NCBI GenBank assembly: GCA_942159475.1
Contig: OW804097.1
Coordinates: 58,238,986 to 58,302,985, forward strand
Source: Sthenelais limicola
Lineage: Eukaryota > Annelida > Polychaeta > Phyllodocida > Sigalionidae
Direction of reading: 5' to 3'
DNA length: 64,000 nucleotides
In this document: positions 1-10,889 of the stretch, piece after piece
Layout: every line of letters begins with the position of its first letter
How positions within the stretch are numbered: the stretch's first letter is position 1
Notes under the pieces: generated by a model
Database searches by the model: none
What the model was told of the DNA's origin: nothing
Seen by the model: only the letters and a program-made list of their open reading frames with translations
Program-made: the position numbers and the translations under genes

Positions 1-389
1 GTCCCTCTTTGTCCGTGTGGAAGCCGGTTACCATGTGATACGCAGCTAGGCCTTACTTATTACCTGTTGTATGTGGTATGAGCACCAATGCTGTAGCCTA
101 TGACATTTCATATTACCCGCTAGAAATGTATTACACAAGACAAGGGAGAACCATGGCAACAAGCAACATATATTTAAAGATATATAAAAAGTTACTCTGA
201 ATGGTTTAATTTTCATTAAATAGGGATTTATTATGCAAAAGAAGATGTATGGAAAGCGTCTATTTATCAACATACATGTGCAGTTGCAAAGGCAAATGCT
301 CTATCATTTCCCGGAATGCCTATTTTTGTCCACAAACCTCGTGACGGGGGTCGTTGCAGCATGCTCTCCTCACATTGGTTGTTCTACAT
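1..389. other. no gene recognised
   Basis: AT-rich sequence with short open frames on both strands. No recognisable domain, repeat end or RNA gene was seen. Confidence 0.5.
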
Positions 390-624
390 GGGTCAAGATG
401 TCGGAAAATGTGCAATTCACCTTCTCCTAGCCGCTCAAATAACCCAAATTTAAGACAAAAATGAGGTTCAAAATACAGTGAACCGTTTAAGCTAAGAGTC
501 TGTGAAACAACGCAATACCAACTATACTCACACATGCACAATACTTATCCCTATTTAGCCTAAATTAGCAGAACTTACTCAATGTGTTGAGCTGCCAATT
601 CTACATTTTCTGATGACCTAACCC
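390..624 (-). repeat. Family A palindromic element, near full length
   Basis: The left end (GGGTCAAGATGTCGGAAAAT) is the inverted counterpart of the right end (ATTTTCTGATGACCTAACCC). The interior reads AATAACCCAAATTTAAGACA, which recurs in the other copies. About 235 bp long and without coding capacity, it fits a non-autonomous DNA element (MITE) with imperfect terminal inverted repeats. At least 15 further copies or fragments occur in this window. The parent transposase family cannot be told from this. Confidence 0.7.
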
Positions 625-885
625 TGCACATATTTGAGTATCTTCTTACTAGAACAACCTTCAAGTCGCTTCTCTTTTAACAAAAAACTGTTTAAGATCA
701 CTGAGCACAGCCTTCAAAACAAGAACTTGCATGTAAAGTTCTGAAGTAAATATCTTTTTATTCAGCAATTCCTGGGCATACTAAGTAAACGTAGGGCAAG
801 ATGAAGACATATGAATACGGATCATTGGAGGTCTTGAGGTAATACAGAGAGGATTTTGAATTTTTACTAATATTACAAAAATGGA

Positions 886-1222
886 GATTTGCAAGTGCCA
901 CTGCGCATGTCCGTCACAGTGCATGCTGGGATGGATACAGTTAAGGTCTGACATACAAATATTTGGCAATATTTTCTAAAACTGCCAAAATGTTTTCACC
1001 AATATCATAGGCCTAGCTTGTATGAATGATCTATAAAACCCAAATGCATGATGGGAAAGATAGCGACTTATGTTATGGAAACATATATATAACAGGTGGA
1101 TATTGATATTGGGGCACTGATTAATATTTTACGCTGAACATGGCATATTTTGTATAGATTTTACACTGACATGCAACTCCCATAAGTCCATACCAATCGA
1201 GTTTCAAGAATCTCCTATTGGC
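886..1222 (-). repeat. Family F element
   Basis: One end carries GCAAGTGCCACTGCGCATGT followed by GTGCATGCTGGGATG. The other carries CATGCAACTCCCATAAGTCC and TCTCCTATTGG. The same blocks recur near 6.57-7.15, 38.2-38.5, 41.3-41.9 and 48.1-48.4 kb in both orientations. Both ends finish in a CCTATT-type motif, so this may be a MITE of about 340-400 bp. Confidence 0.6.
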
Positions 1223-1494
1223 AGAAGCAGAATTGGAGTTTTAATAATTCTCTTCACAAAGAGTGATCGGTTCGATTCTGATGCAGCTCCTGCTTCCCCC
1301 GCCCACACCCAAATGCCAACCCCCTCCCCCCCCCCCTTTCCACGACCACCAAGTACTTACCATTTGATATATTTATCTTTGATTCATGATTCCACATTGA
1401 TACACAGGGACCAGACATCATAATGAGGAACATGTGTGGCCCCCGTTTAGGGTGCAGCAATAGCTCGTTCGCCTTCACCACCGTGAAGTACTGT

Positions 1495-1562
1495 AACAAG
1501 ATTGTGTCTTAAAGGCAGCTCAGCAACTACAAGAGTTCTCTCAGACTAGCCCATACAATTGT
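1495..1562 (+). repeat. Family D element, internally deleted
   Basis: AAGATTGTGTCTTAAAGGC is followed 30 bp later by CTCTCAGACTAGCC. In the longer copies near 10.3 and 28.3 kb the same two blocks lie about 110 bp apart, so this copy has lost its middle. Confidence 0.55.
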
Positions 1563-3046
1563 ACATTGCAGGAAATCATCCAAAAGTCAAGGAATTCAAG
1601 GAAGGCTGTTTGTTTTCTTTGTTTGCGTTATTTGAACTTCCCATTCTACAGCACTTAGCTATAGGTTCAAGGAGAAAAACAAATCATGAATATTTTGGTT
1701 CACTTTAGCTGTTAATGCATCTTTAATTAGATAGGAATGTGCATATGTTGCTACTTGGTCCAGTTAATGACCTCATATCAGCCTTCTCCCAAATGTACAC
1801 AATGTATCACTGCTCCATTGTAAACAAGCGGTGATTGTAAACATTAAACCTGGCATGTGCGCCCAATTAAAATACTGTGAGGCTGCCCTTGCCTCCTTAG
1901 TAAATAGATACAGAGGCACTAAGTGTGTTGAAATGAGATCAAACTCTGGTAACTAGCTACAGCAACTGCTGAGGTAGAATACCAACCCACTCATTATTTC
2001 ATTGGATAAACACCTGGGACAATAAAGACTCCCAATTACCTTTATTTGCCGTGTTTTTGAGAAACAAAATGAATTAATTTTCACAGATCTATGTAAGTAG
2101 GTTTGATAATTTAAGACGTAATATATATGAAAACAGTGATGTATTAACTGCAATTCAATGAGTGTACAGTATCTTTTTGACTCCTAAGAATACTGTAATT
2201 GGGAAATTGTGATCAATAACGTTTAATTAATTTCTTTTAATGAAATAACTGTATATATTACATATAATATACTGACAGTAACATATATTTCAGAATACAG
2301 AGTTACTCCTGGAAGAATTGTCATTTGATAGATGGTGCTCTGCTAGAATTGTAAAAATGGAAGTAAAAATAATCAACAATACATAACTCTGAGGTGTTCG
2401 GATTGAAGAGGTGTGACTGTATAAGCAAAACAAACAGTAAAGGAGCTGACCCGAAGTGTCCTTAATAGCGTGGGGATTGGCGTTATAGAGGTGTTCCCAA
2501 GTTGCGATTTTTTAGAATTATTCCCATATGAATCCTGGGAAAACTGGGGATTTTTAGAAGGAATATAACGACCAGGAAATAGTTGTTTCTGTTTTTTAAA
2601 TAAACCGCCAGTAAGGACACTAAATGGAAAGTATATATAAGAACTATGGCCTTAGACAATGTGTTACCACACCCAACGTTCACAAACATTAAGTGCATGG
2701 GTGCCTAATAATCAAAGCCTAATAATCAAAGGTGAAGTTTTCACATCTCTGTCTCTTTCTACTCTTCCCAAGCTGTGTTGATGGATGAGGTACTGGTTGC
2801 TTGTATTATTGCTGGGTGCACTGGTTAAATTTATGCCGATACTGGTGGAAAGAGGGTAAATAAATACAAACCTTAAACATTTATTAATTACATATTAATA
2901 TATGTAATATTAATATATAATTGTAGTATGTCACAGACTTTCCCCCAAGTCATTCCTTTCCTCGCAGACAAAATTGCTGATTTGCGATGTCAAGGCAACG
3001 CTGAGGTATCCAAGGCAACCACGTCTATGAATACATTATGTCCAAT
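1563..3046. other. no gene recognised
   Basis: AT-rich, no recognisable exon or RNA gene. A perfect two-copy repeat of GCCTAATAATCAAA lies at about 2703-2730. Short TA-rich stretches occur near 2250 and 2890. Confidence 0.45.
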
Positions 3047-3142
3047 TTCTCCCAATTTTTGGTCAAATGACAATAAAGAACAGACCAAAAGTTAGAAAAT
3101 CTTTAGATTTTGACCGACGGTAACTGAAAATGCAGCTCTACC
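3047..3142 (-). repeat. Family C element end
   Basis: Contains TTTTGGTCAAATGAC, GAAAATCTTTAGATTTTGAC and GTAACTGAAAATGCAGCT. Its reverse complement matches the forward copies that begin TTAAAGCTGCACTCTCA (25.4, 31.9 and 59.6 kb). About 90 bp of one end is recognisable. Confidence 0.55.
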
Positions 3143-4330
3143 AAAATAATGGGAAGTTAAGTATAAGTAAAAACTGGTATATATTATATTCAACAAGCCT
3201 AGATGGCAGTATACTGCATTGTAGACACCACCATAACAGCTATTATTAGCTCAGCCCTCTTCTATGGAAGTTAAAGGACAGAGAAGAAGAACAGAAAAGA
3301 AGAATTCAAGCTCACAAAATAACTGAGTTATAAATACTTCAGCCTTCATCCACCATATCTCTGGGTAGCCTTGGTTAAGCCGGGCAGTCTTGTACATGCT
3401 TCTTGCAGGGCCTCAACACACTCCTGCTTTAGACACTGCCTTGAATGTTCCAGAGGCCTGCTGCTGCGCTGTTTGTATATAATTATATCGTCTACACCTC
3501 CGGGTTGTGCACCAAACAGTGCACCAGCAGCCCCTAAATGTTGGTCATCAAGTCCGTAATAGTACATTAGATTTATGATCAATTATACATAGTATTCCGG
3601 ATGAATTGTGATCTTTACTGCCACGATTTAGGGGAGAAGGTATTAATAGTGTACAGGAAAGACACTTTTAGCTATAGTGAAATTGCCGAGACAAAAATGG
3701 GTGGGGTTTGGAAACCTTACATTGATGATAAATTTGAAAGCTTTGTGTAATTCCGAAATTCCTTCATCTTTTTGTGTCAGGATGAATATATGATCTTTTA
3801 CATGTGACAGGAGGAGCAACTAAGACGAACATTGCCACAGGCTCGCCACGCATCATAAGGTGCATTCCCCAAGTTATTTTGATGTTTTGTCTTCTGTGAA
3901 CCTTTTATTTTGATATGTTTTTCTGTGAACCGAGGTTGACTCCTTTAAACTCCTGTTAAGGATTTTAATATTGACTGACTGGTCTTTGATTCAGTTGCAG
4001 CCACGAGTTCTGAACTGCACTTTGCACGTAGGGTCTGAGAGTTCCGTGGAATAAATGCTAAAGGTGTGTCACAGGTTGATTTTATACATTTGTAAGCGTT
4101 ATGTTACAAGTGTAATGTCAAAATTAGCTCTTTAATATGAATTTTAGCCATATTACGAGGGAGCGATCGATTTGCAAAAGCCATTTGTGAAGTGTCATAG
4201 AAAATGACTCCTAACTAGAAACAAAATGAGACACCATCATATTTGAAAATATGAGATTCAGTGGATTCCAACTATATACCCATTTAGGAAAGTTATGTTT
4301 GATTTGTTTCATGTGACAGGAGGAGCAATC
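3143..4330. other. no gene; duplicated short block
   Basis: No recognisable gene. The block CATGTGACAGGAGGAGCAA appears at about 3800 and again at about 4310, each preceded by a T-rich stretch. An apparent family B end, GAAGTGTCATAGAAAATGAC, lies at about 4190. Its interior resembles family B as far as about 4275. Confidence 0.45.
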
Positions 4331-4436
4331 GTGTTTGTTTATGCTGAACTGTAATTTTTTGCTTAATTTTTGTCTTAAATATGAGTTTGGGGAGGATTTG
4401 TGAAGGCGAATTGTACAGTTGTTGGTGACTTTACCC
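4331..4436 (+). repeat. Family A, right-end fragment
   Basis: Reads TGCTGAACTGTAATTTT, TGTCTTAAATATGAGTTTGG and GAAGGCGAATTGTACAG, ending GTGACTTTACCC. This follows the family A right half in order. The left half is missing. Confidence 0.6.
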
Positions 4437-6569
4437 GTATATATGTCCTAGAGAGTGGCGTCAACTTGTTTCAACTCATAATGAGTGGAATACCAGCAAG
4501 GCTCACAGCCGTCTTTGTACCGTTGCTCATGTTTCCTTAAACAACCCAACCGGAAGAAGAGTTTTGATAGATGGCGCTGTGAGACACAACTTCCTGTCAC
4601 ATGTTCCCCGCTGCGAGAGTTGACTGTCAGCAGTTTCGTGGATACAATGTGCTGGTGATAGTGTCTGTTTCATGATACCCCATATATGCACTGCTTTGGC
4701 TAATGATGGGACAAGCCTGGGATAGATGTTTTCATTCCTTATTTTTAAATCTAAACCTATGAATAAGCATTTGAATTCATGAAAAATATATACATTCCCT
4801 CAGAGATTTTCTTTCATAAAATAAAATTGGTTGTCATAGAACGTAAATATTCTGGCACAGAATTTATGAACCCTTCGTATCATAGCTTCAAGAATACATA
4901 TTGTACTACGTATCTTATAATGTATGATTTCCCCTTAATCTTATGAAACACCCCACGAGGAAGCTCAGAATCTCAGATAGGCCTAGTAACCTGCTCGTCG
5001 TTATTCTTATCCTTTTTAAAGGAATCAATGATATTCATACAAACCAGCAAAGCACAGAGAAATAAATGTAAACCTGTGCGGATTGCTAAAACCAACCCTT
5101 TTAAAAGCAGCATATGGTGATAGATAAACATAATTGAAGCCTTATAGTGGAAGAGAATGCGGTTAAAACGTGTCCTTATCCAGGAAATTACAAAGTCAAA
5201 CCCCTCCCAAGGATTTGATTTTTGTCACGAGAGGTTTCATTTCCGTGACGGATATTAAAGGGGCTTTCTTGTAACAAACCTCCCTTGCTGATTTCTTGTG
5301 TTGACAAAGCCCCAGTGTGCTGCCAAGGACGTCTGTATCTAATCGCTAGCCTCTATTGCTCAGTGACTTCTTAAACCAAAATGGTGTGATGTGAGATTTG
5401 GGCAGAACCCACCTAGGGCAGCCCCCTCCCTCAAAACCCATGAGGGTAAACCCCATCTAGGGAAAAGCACATCTAGGGAAAAGCACATCTCGGGACCAAC
5501 ACACCAACTATTACATACGGACTGGTAGAGAACTTAGGCATATAGTTTATACTCATCTATGCTCTAATCTATGCTGTATTGGGATAACGATGTGTGTAAA
5601 GGCTTGACTCCACTGACATGTTCCTTTTCTGCATATGTTGCGGTTTGTTCTATAGTGCGTTCTCAATCCAAATATCATAACTAATGGAGCTGGTCAAAGG
5701 AGAGTCTTGATAGATTGTCCCATATATAGTTTCTCTATGATAATGAATATATATGACAGTAAATATAAAACCACAATACTAGCGGCAATAAGCATGCGGT
5801 CTGATGGAGCCCTACTTTATACTGCTTTTAGCTTTCAAGCCTGCAAGATACAGTGCTCACTATATAAGCAATGCTTTCTAGTCGGTCGTGGCAATAGACA
5901 TGGGCCTTAAACCAACCAGATTGCGTTGTTTAGGTCACGTGTAACCATGACAAACCGAACAGCACACTACTCATGTCCCATTATGAAAACCTGAAAGCAC
6001 CGCCAAACAGGACTATAGTAAACACACAAATAAGTATGTAATAACTATTGGAATGTATCCACTGTTTGTAATCAGAAGTAGGAACCCACCACCCGAGTAT
6101 AATGTTTGTCAGTTGTTGAGCAACATTGGATGTAAGTACTTGACATGGGACATGTCTTTATTACCAACGCCCGCCAGGGAATCTCATAAAGTTGCTCGTA
6201 AAAGTCAAATGTCGGCCTTGTGTGATTTAAATAGCCATTTCTTAGGACGACCTTGACCTATATCGTTCCCACGGGGACTAATTGTACATACAGATGTAAT
6301 GCTGCTACTGCAGATTTGCATTTTGAAAGAGATCCTAGAGACCTCAGGGAACAGGATCTTTTAAATGACATGTTATTGTTCTCACTTTCATATTTGTAAT
6401 ATTCTCAGGGGAAAGAATCTAATAATACAATGAATGCTTACGTTTGTTAAGGTAAATTCACTGACAACATGAAGGTTAATCATAGGGGATTTGCATCTAA
6501 CTCTGCGAATGTATACTAAAGTGAATCTTGCGATGGAGTCAATTCAAAACAAGAAATGCAAGGACAAGT
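4437..6569. other. no gene recognised
   Basis: More than 2 kb without a supported gene. A short tandem repeat with unit CATCTAGGGAAAAGCA (about three copies, the last diverged) lies at about 5453-5498. A lone CACGTG occurs at 5936-5941. The rest is unremarkable AT-rich sequence. Confidence 0.45.
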
Positions 6570-7146
6570 TTACCAATATCATAGCTTGTGAAAATAATAC
6601 ATGAAAAAAGCATGATGGGAAAGATGAAGTTTTGTTTTATGGAATCATGTAAAACACATGGATATTTACATGAGATCGCCGTTAAATATTCAATGCTGTA
6701 CATGACATCTTTTCGATACCTTATTCGCTGACATATAACTCCCATAACTCCATGCGAATCAAGCTTCAAGATGGAGGACATGCAAATTCCCTATTCGATA
6801 AATACTAATACTAATCAACAATATCATTTTACACGCACATTATTATCAGGGTAATCTATTCAAGTAATAATAAACGATAATTTATCAGGGCAATGTAGTA
6901 CTTTAACTGTATTGTAGAGCGATTAAAAAGATTTGTTTAACAACAATTTTTTAATAAAGATGTTTTTCTTTCAAAATGTGTATAGGCTTCTATAGTTAAG
7001 CTTTCAGCACGACATAAAACATTGGAGGCATTATTAGTGAAATTTTGTTGATGAAAAATGTTGCTAAATATTTGTTAGACCAGAACTGAATGTATCCCAT
7101 CATGCCCTGTTACAGACATCCGCAGTGAAACACGCAAATCCCCTAT
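6570..7146. repeat. Family F, two rearranged parts
   Basis: 6570-6797 matches the half ending GATGGAGGACATGCAAATTC. 7011-7146 matches the half containing AACTGAATGTATCCCATCAT and ending GCAAATCCCCTATA. The two halves do not face each other as in the copy at 38183-38535, which suggests rearrangement or two insertions. Confidence 0.5.
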
Positions 7147-7670
7147 AGATAACAACCAGAAATTTTAGCCATATTTAAAATCATTTCCAACGTTTAGATC
7201 CACTAATAAAGAATATTACTTTAGATCACTATGAAATAAAAGATCAGGGCTGCTTCAAATGGTTATACCCACATCAAATTGTCTGATGTGCAGGAAACAA
7301 GGAGACCAATTCAGCAGACTATGAATGAAAGGACTTATGTTTGATTACATGTGAAAGCCATTCGCACATATCAATGTGCACAAGTGGATTGTTTCTGACA
7401 TTGCAATGCCTACACAGCTTCCACACTACCATAGTCTGGTCCCCACAGGGCACACGTCTGTGTCATACCATTTGAATATTTATTACTAGCTCCCAGGTCA
7501 GAGACCAGACGAGCGAACCATCCACTTTCAGAACAATCGGTTCCCTGTGGAATGATGATTTCATTAAGCCTTTCTATGTGATGTATTTCTATCACATCCA
7601 AGGTGAAATATTGATATATTTCTGAGTTCAGCTCCGAGAAAGATTCAAAATTTTTTAAAGGTCCTTCTGT
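7147..7670. other. no gene recognised
   Basis: No supported gene or family end was seen. Confidence 0.4.
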
Positions 7671-7744
7671 ACTAAGCCGATTCTCACGGAATTTAGTGGA
7701 AAGGGGTCATCTGCGGCGCAAAATCGCATGAGAATCGGCTTAGT
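7671..7744. repeat. short perfect inverted repeat
   Basis: ACTAAGCCGATTCTCA at 7671-7686 is matched perfectly by its reverse complement TGAGAATCGGCTTAGT at 7729-7744, around a 42-bp centre that contains GCGGCGC. It may be a very short MITE or a footprint. No second copy was noticed in the window. Confidence 0.75.
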
Positions 7745-8285
7745 GGTCTAGGGTCTAAAGAGGGAAGAAACTGATATTTCATGAGACACATTAGAAAGAA
7801 CTTACATTAGTTTTGGGGAAAACTTGGAATCTCAACTCACAAGCTTGTTGCACTATATATACGATGATGCAAAAGAAAACAGGTGTGTTTCTGATCACTA
7901 AGCTCAGGATTATCCACTAGAAGCCCTCATGTCTAGGAGTGTACTGACCGCCAGGCCCTCAACATCTGTTCTTGCCTGGCCTCTAATACTAATTCCCTGG
8001 CCTCCTTGTGACATATTCCATCTACTTGATGGAATCATCCAGCCGGGCTATTGTGCCCACTAATGGCATCCTCACAGGTCCTGTTTTCTCTCGCGACACT
8101 TGTGTGTAAAACTTGTATTATTCAGAAGATAAACATAACACTTATATTGCTTTTCAACTACTGTTATACAGTTAGGGCAGGAGCTGTTATTGGATGTTGT
8201 AAGGAAGGGTTTAAGGGTTAAATCATTTATCTGTAAGCACAGGTCTATTATTTATATAATGATATATAACAGGGTTTTCTTTCAG
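7745..8285. other. no gene recognised
   Basis: No supported gene. The short motif CTGGCCTC occurs twice near 7976-8000. Confidence 0.4.
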
Positions 8286-8503
8286 GCAAAAACGGCTGCA
8301 ACGAATTTTTTGCGATGAAATATCTAATCAAGTTAGATATTTTGCAATTGTTGGCAACAAATAAATGTTTTGCCAACAACATATTTTACCCCCTCATCCA
8401 CTAGAATTTTTAGTCATGTCGAATTTTCCGAATTTTTAGAAATGTCGGCGACGAATTTTGCCTGTTGGCGCCGTTTTTTACCTATAGTGGAGTTCCGCTA
8501 TAA
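8286..8503 (+). mobile_element. Family G MITE, left end missing
   Basis: Nearly identical over about 210 bp to 8660-8877, with only a few substitutions. It starts at AGGCAAAAACGGCTGC and ends TATAGTGGAGTTCCGCTATA. The left terminal repeat present in the second copy is absent here. It also holds a small hairpin around AATATCTAATCAAGTTAGAT. Confidence 0.8.
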
Positions 8504-8629
8504 GACAGGTAAAAAGTTATAATACAATGTAGCAGACTAGACAATATGGGAAAAGGGGTGATCTCTGTAAAGAGTACTGGTCTTTTGAACACCCCTGAAT
8601 TTTGAAAAAGTAATCTACATGTATAATAG
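8504..8629. other. spacer between two family G copies
   Basis: 126 bp flanked by inverted family G ends that face each other. The left flank reads GGAGTTCCGCTATAAG and the right flank ATAATAGCGGAACTCC. No coding content was seen. Confidence 0.6.
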
Positions 8630-8877
8630 CGGAACTCCACTATAGGCAAAAAACGGCGCCAACAGGCAAAAACGGCTGCGACGAATTTTTTGCGGCGAAA
8701 TATCTAATCAAGTTAGATATTTTGCAATTGTTGGCAACACATAAATGTGTTGCCAACAACCTATTTTACCCCCTCATCCACTAGAATTTTTAGTCATGTC
8801 GAATTTTCCGAATTTTTAGAAATGTCGGCGACGAATTTTGCCTGTTGGCGCCGTTTTTTACCTATAGTGGAGTTCCG
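8630..8877 (+). mobile_element. Family G MITE, complete
   Basis: 248 bp with near-perfect terminal inverted repeats of about 45 bp. The left end begins CGGAACTCCACTATAGGCAA and the right end closes TTGCCTATAGTGGAGTTCCG after allowing a short T run. The interior has two hairpins: TATCTAA/TTAGATA, and TGTTGGCAACACA/TGTGTTGCCAACA around TAAA. It has no open frame, so it must be mobilised in trans. Element class was not determined. Confidence 0.85.
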
Positions 8878-9072
8878 GCAGAAGGTTCCATGGACGGAAT
8901 AGTAAACATTAGCGTTAAATGATAGATGTGTGATTAGTGAATAACAGTAAAATTGTATGAAATTAGTATTTTTCTGAAACATTTGCATTATCTTTTAGAT
9001 TTATAAACTATTTGATGTAAAGAAGATAAACACCAAAACCGTAAGAAAGACGTTGTCAAGTAGTATTTGCTT

Positions 9073-9129
9073 AAGATGGATTTATTGTATGTATGACCAA
9101 CGTTTCGGAGTTCGTTACTCCTTCATCAG
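9073..9129 (-). repeat. possible retroelement 3'-end motif
   Basis: On the minus strand the sequence reads CTGATGAAGGAGTAACGAAC then TCCGAAACGTTGGTC. It can fold as CUGAUGA, a 5-bp GGAGU/ACUCC stem and GAAA, which resembles a hammerhead core. One frame also reads DEGVTNSETLVIHTINPS then stop, which looks like the C-terminal tail of a degraded retroelement ORF such as a Penelope-like element. A stop lies just upstream in that frame, so only a remnant remains. Confidence 0.4.
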
Positions 9130-9310
9130 CTTATTCAATAATTATTTACAATAATTGTTCCATATTATCATAATCAATCGACTTTCGGGTAATATCAGAT
9201 ATATACCGTACCTGTATGTCAACATTTCTTTATTATCTTGGATACCAAACTGCCAATTATACTAAATTAGGAAGTATATTTATCTTTTTTTTAATTTCAT
9301 CATATTCATA

Positions 9311-9530
9311 AAGCCATCAGTGTCATAAGGAAGTACATGGCTCACGGGGACTGGTGCCTAGTATTGTCCATGATCTTCCGCCAGGGGCTGTTCTTAAGTG
9401 TAGTGCAACAACTAGAGATGGAAAGGAGTGGTGCATGAGTAATAGGAGTTGGTTTACGAGGAAAGATGATAGTTGTTCTTGATTTACATAGTGGTATTAG
9501 TTATTCTGTCCGTCCGTAGCAGACTTAGAA
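9311..9530 (+). repeat. Family H element
   Basis: Shares AGCCATCAGTGTCA, TATTGTCCATGATCTTCC and CCAGGGGCTGTT in the same order with 33401-33570, and both continue into a related tail (GATGATAGTTGT / GTTGATAGTTGT). A dispersed non-coding repeat of about 200 bp; class unknown. Confidence 0.6.
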
Positions 9531-10132
9531 TCTTTTTCTAAAATAAAAACAACCATTTTTTATATATGTGGAGTGTACGTCTCCAAGACCCACCAACCAA
9601 CCAACACATGCTTGAAACTTTCCCAAAACCTTACCTGTCTTACGTCAAGGACACTGTGATGACGCAATTCATGAACAATAGTTACCCAAACATTCATTTC
9701 ATTTCCACAGCTGAAATGAAGCAATAGTCTGAATGCAATGAACAAACGTCACATAATCACCGAAATCCATTCTCCTTTGTAACTGATGTCATTATTGAGC
9801 AAGGGACATCATACACGTTCCTTAATTGCATTGTAAAACCAATTCCCCTCCTATGCTCTGATTCTATTAGCCATTTTAATTAGGACCTAGCGTTCCAATG
9901 ATTATATGAGAACCAAAAAGTAGTAAAGTATCTGGATCATCTATGCTTCCTCTTTCCCCTCTTGCTGCATCCAATGCATTGCGAGCAAGCCATTCATTTC
10001 CTTGGCTGCTCTTTTTCTGAATAATCGTCCCCAAATGAATAGACCATATTCATTCATTCCTAGTTGCCATCCATATTCCATCACTATTATGGGAAATGTT
10101 ATCATTATTATTATCAGGATCAGGTTTACTAG
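9531..10132. other. no gene recognised
   Basis: Small open frames on both strands are unrecognisable. No repeat end was identified. Confidence 0.4.
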
Positions 10133-10212
10133 ATTGTACTGGAAGATCTGGAAGTCATTTTTGTACAATGCTTTTACGTACAAATACATTATAAGTTGAA
10201 TTGAATTGAAAT
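10133..10212 (+). repeat. retroposon 3' tail
   Basis: TACTGGAAGATCTGGAAGTC and TTGTACAATGCTTTTACGTA recur with changes at 36361-36425. Here they are followed by a short GAATT tandem (TTGAATTGAATTGAA). A shared 3' end with a short tandem tail is typical of a SINE or truncated non-LTR element. Confidence 0.55.
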
Positions 10213-10267
10213 GTATTCAGGATAGTACTGATAGTATGTTAGTTATTCATGTCACAATGAGCCCGTT

Positions 10268-10490
10268 CCACTATAGTATATACGGCAAGATCGTGTCTTA
10301 AAGGTCTCAGAGCAACATTGTAAATTTTCGACTATGGGGGCTTTCTTTATGAAACGAGAGGTTAGTGCATAAGCTCATGCATTTTAGAAAGGTAGGAGGT
10401 CTCTCAGATTAGTCTGAGATACTAATCATATAGTGCCATGTAAGTTACGATAAGAGTGGATGCCCATGCAATACTATATAGTGAAATACC
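10268..10490 (+). repeat. Family D element, near full length
   Basis: Starts CACTATAGTATATACGGC and ends near ATACTATATAGTG, an imperfect inverted pair. The interior has AAGATCGTGTCTTAAAGG, GCATAAGCTCATGCATTTTA and TCTCAGATTAGTCTGAGA, the last being a small palindrome. The same order is found at 28317-28545. Confidence 0.6.
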
Positions 10491-10649
10491 CTCAATAGGA
10501 GACAAAATATTTCCTTTCTAAACGATACTCCACAGAGAACTAATGAGACAAAGAAGCTTGAGGCAATTCATATTTCATAATATTCAGTAACTGAAATTTG
10601 TCGTGACGACACAATTGCCAGTTCTAGAAATATTAATTTATTAATTTAT

Positions 10650-10870
10650 CAATCCTGCCAAATTAGGCTGAAATTGATAAATACCTAATATATTTGATAT
10701 TACCTTGATTGAAACAATCTGCATTTTGAACCCAAATTTGAAGAACGGTCAATACTATAGGTATATCTGAGTATATTTTGTATTGTGTTTATTCAAACAA
10801 TCCGTATTTTGGACCTCATTTCTGTCCTAAATTTGAGCTATTAGACTGTATTGGTGAAGGTGAATGTAAC
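10650..10870 (+). repeat. Family A element, right end truncated
   Basis: Carries the family A blocks in order: AATTAGGCTGAAATTGATAA, GGTATATCTGAGTATATTTT, GACCTCATTTCTGTCCTAAA and ATTGGTGAAGGTGAATGTAA. It ends against a run of about 17 C residues at about 10873-10889, which replaces the usual right terminal repeat. Confidence 0.65.
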
Positions 10871-10889
10871 ACTCCCCCCCCCCCCCCCG

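Noticed and set aside
1254..1290. tRNA-like B-box GGTTCGATTC near 1269
   Set aside because: No A-box or cloverleaf could be formed around it on either strand.
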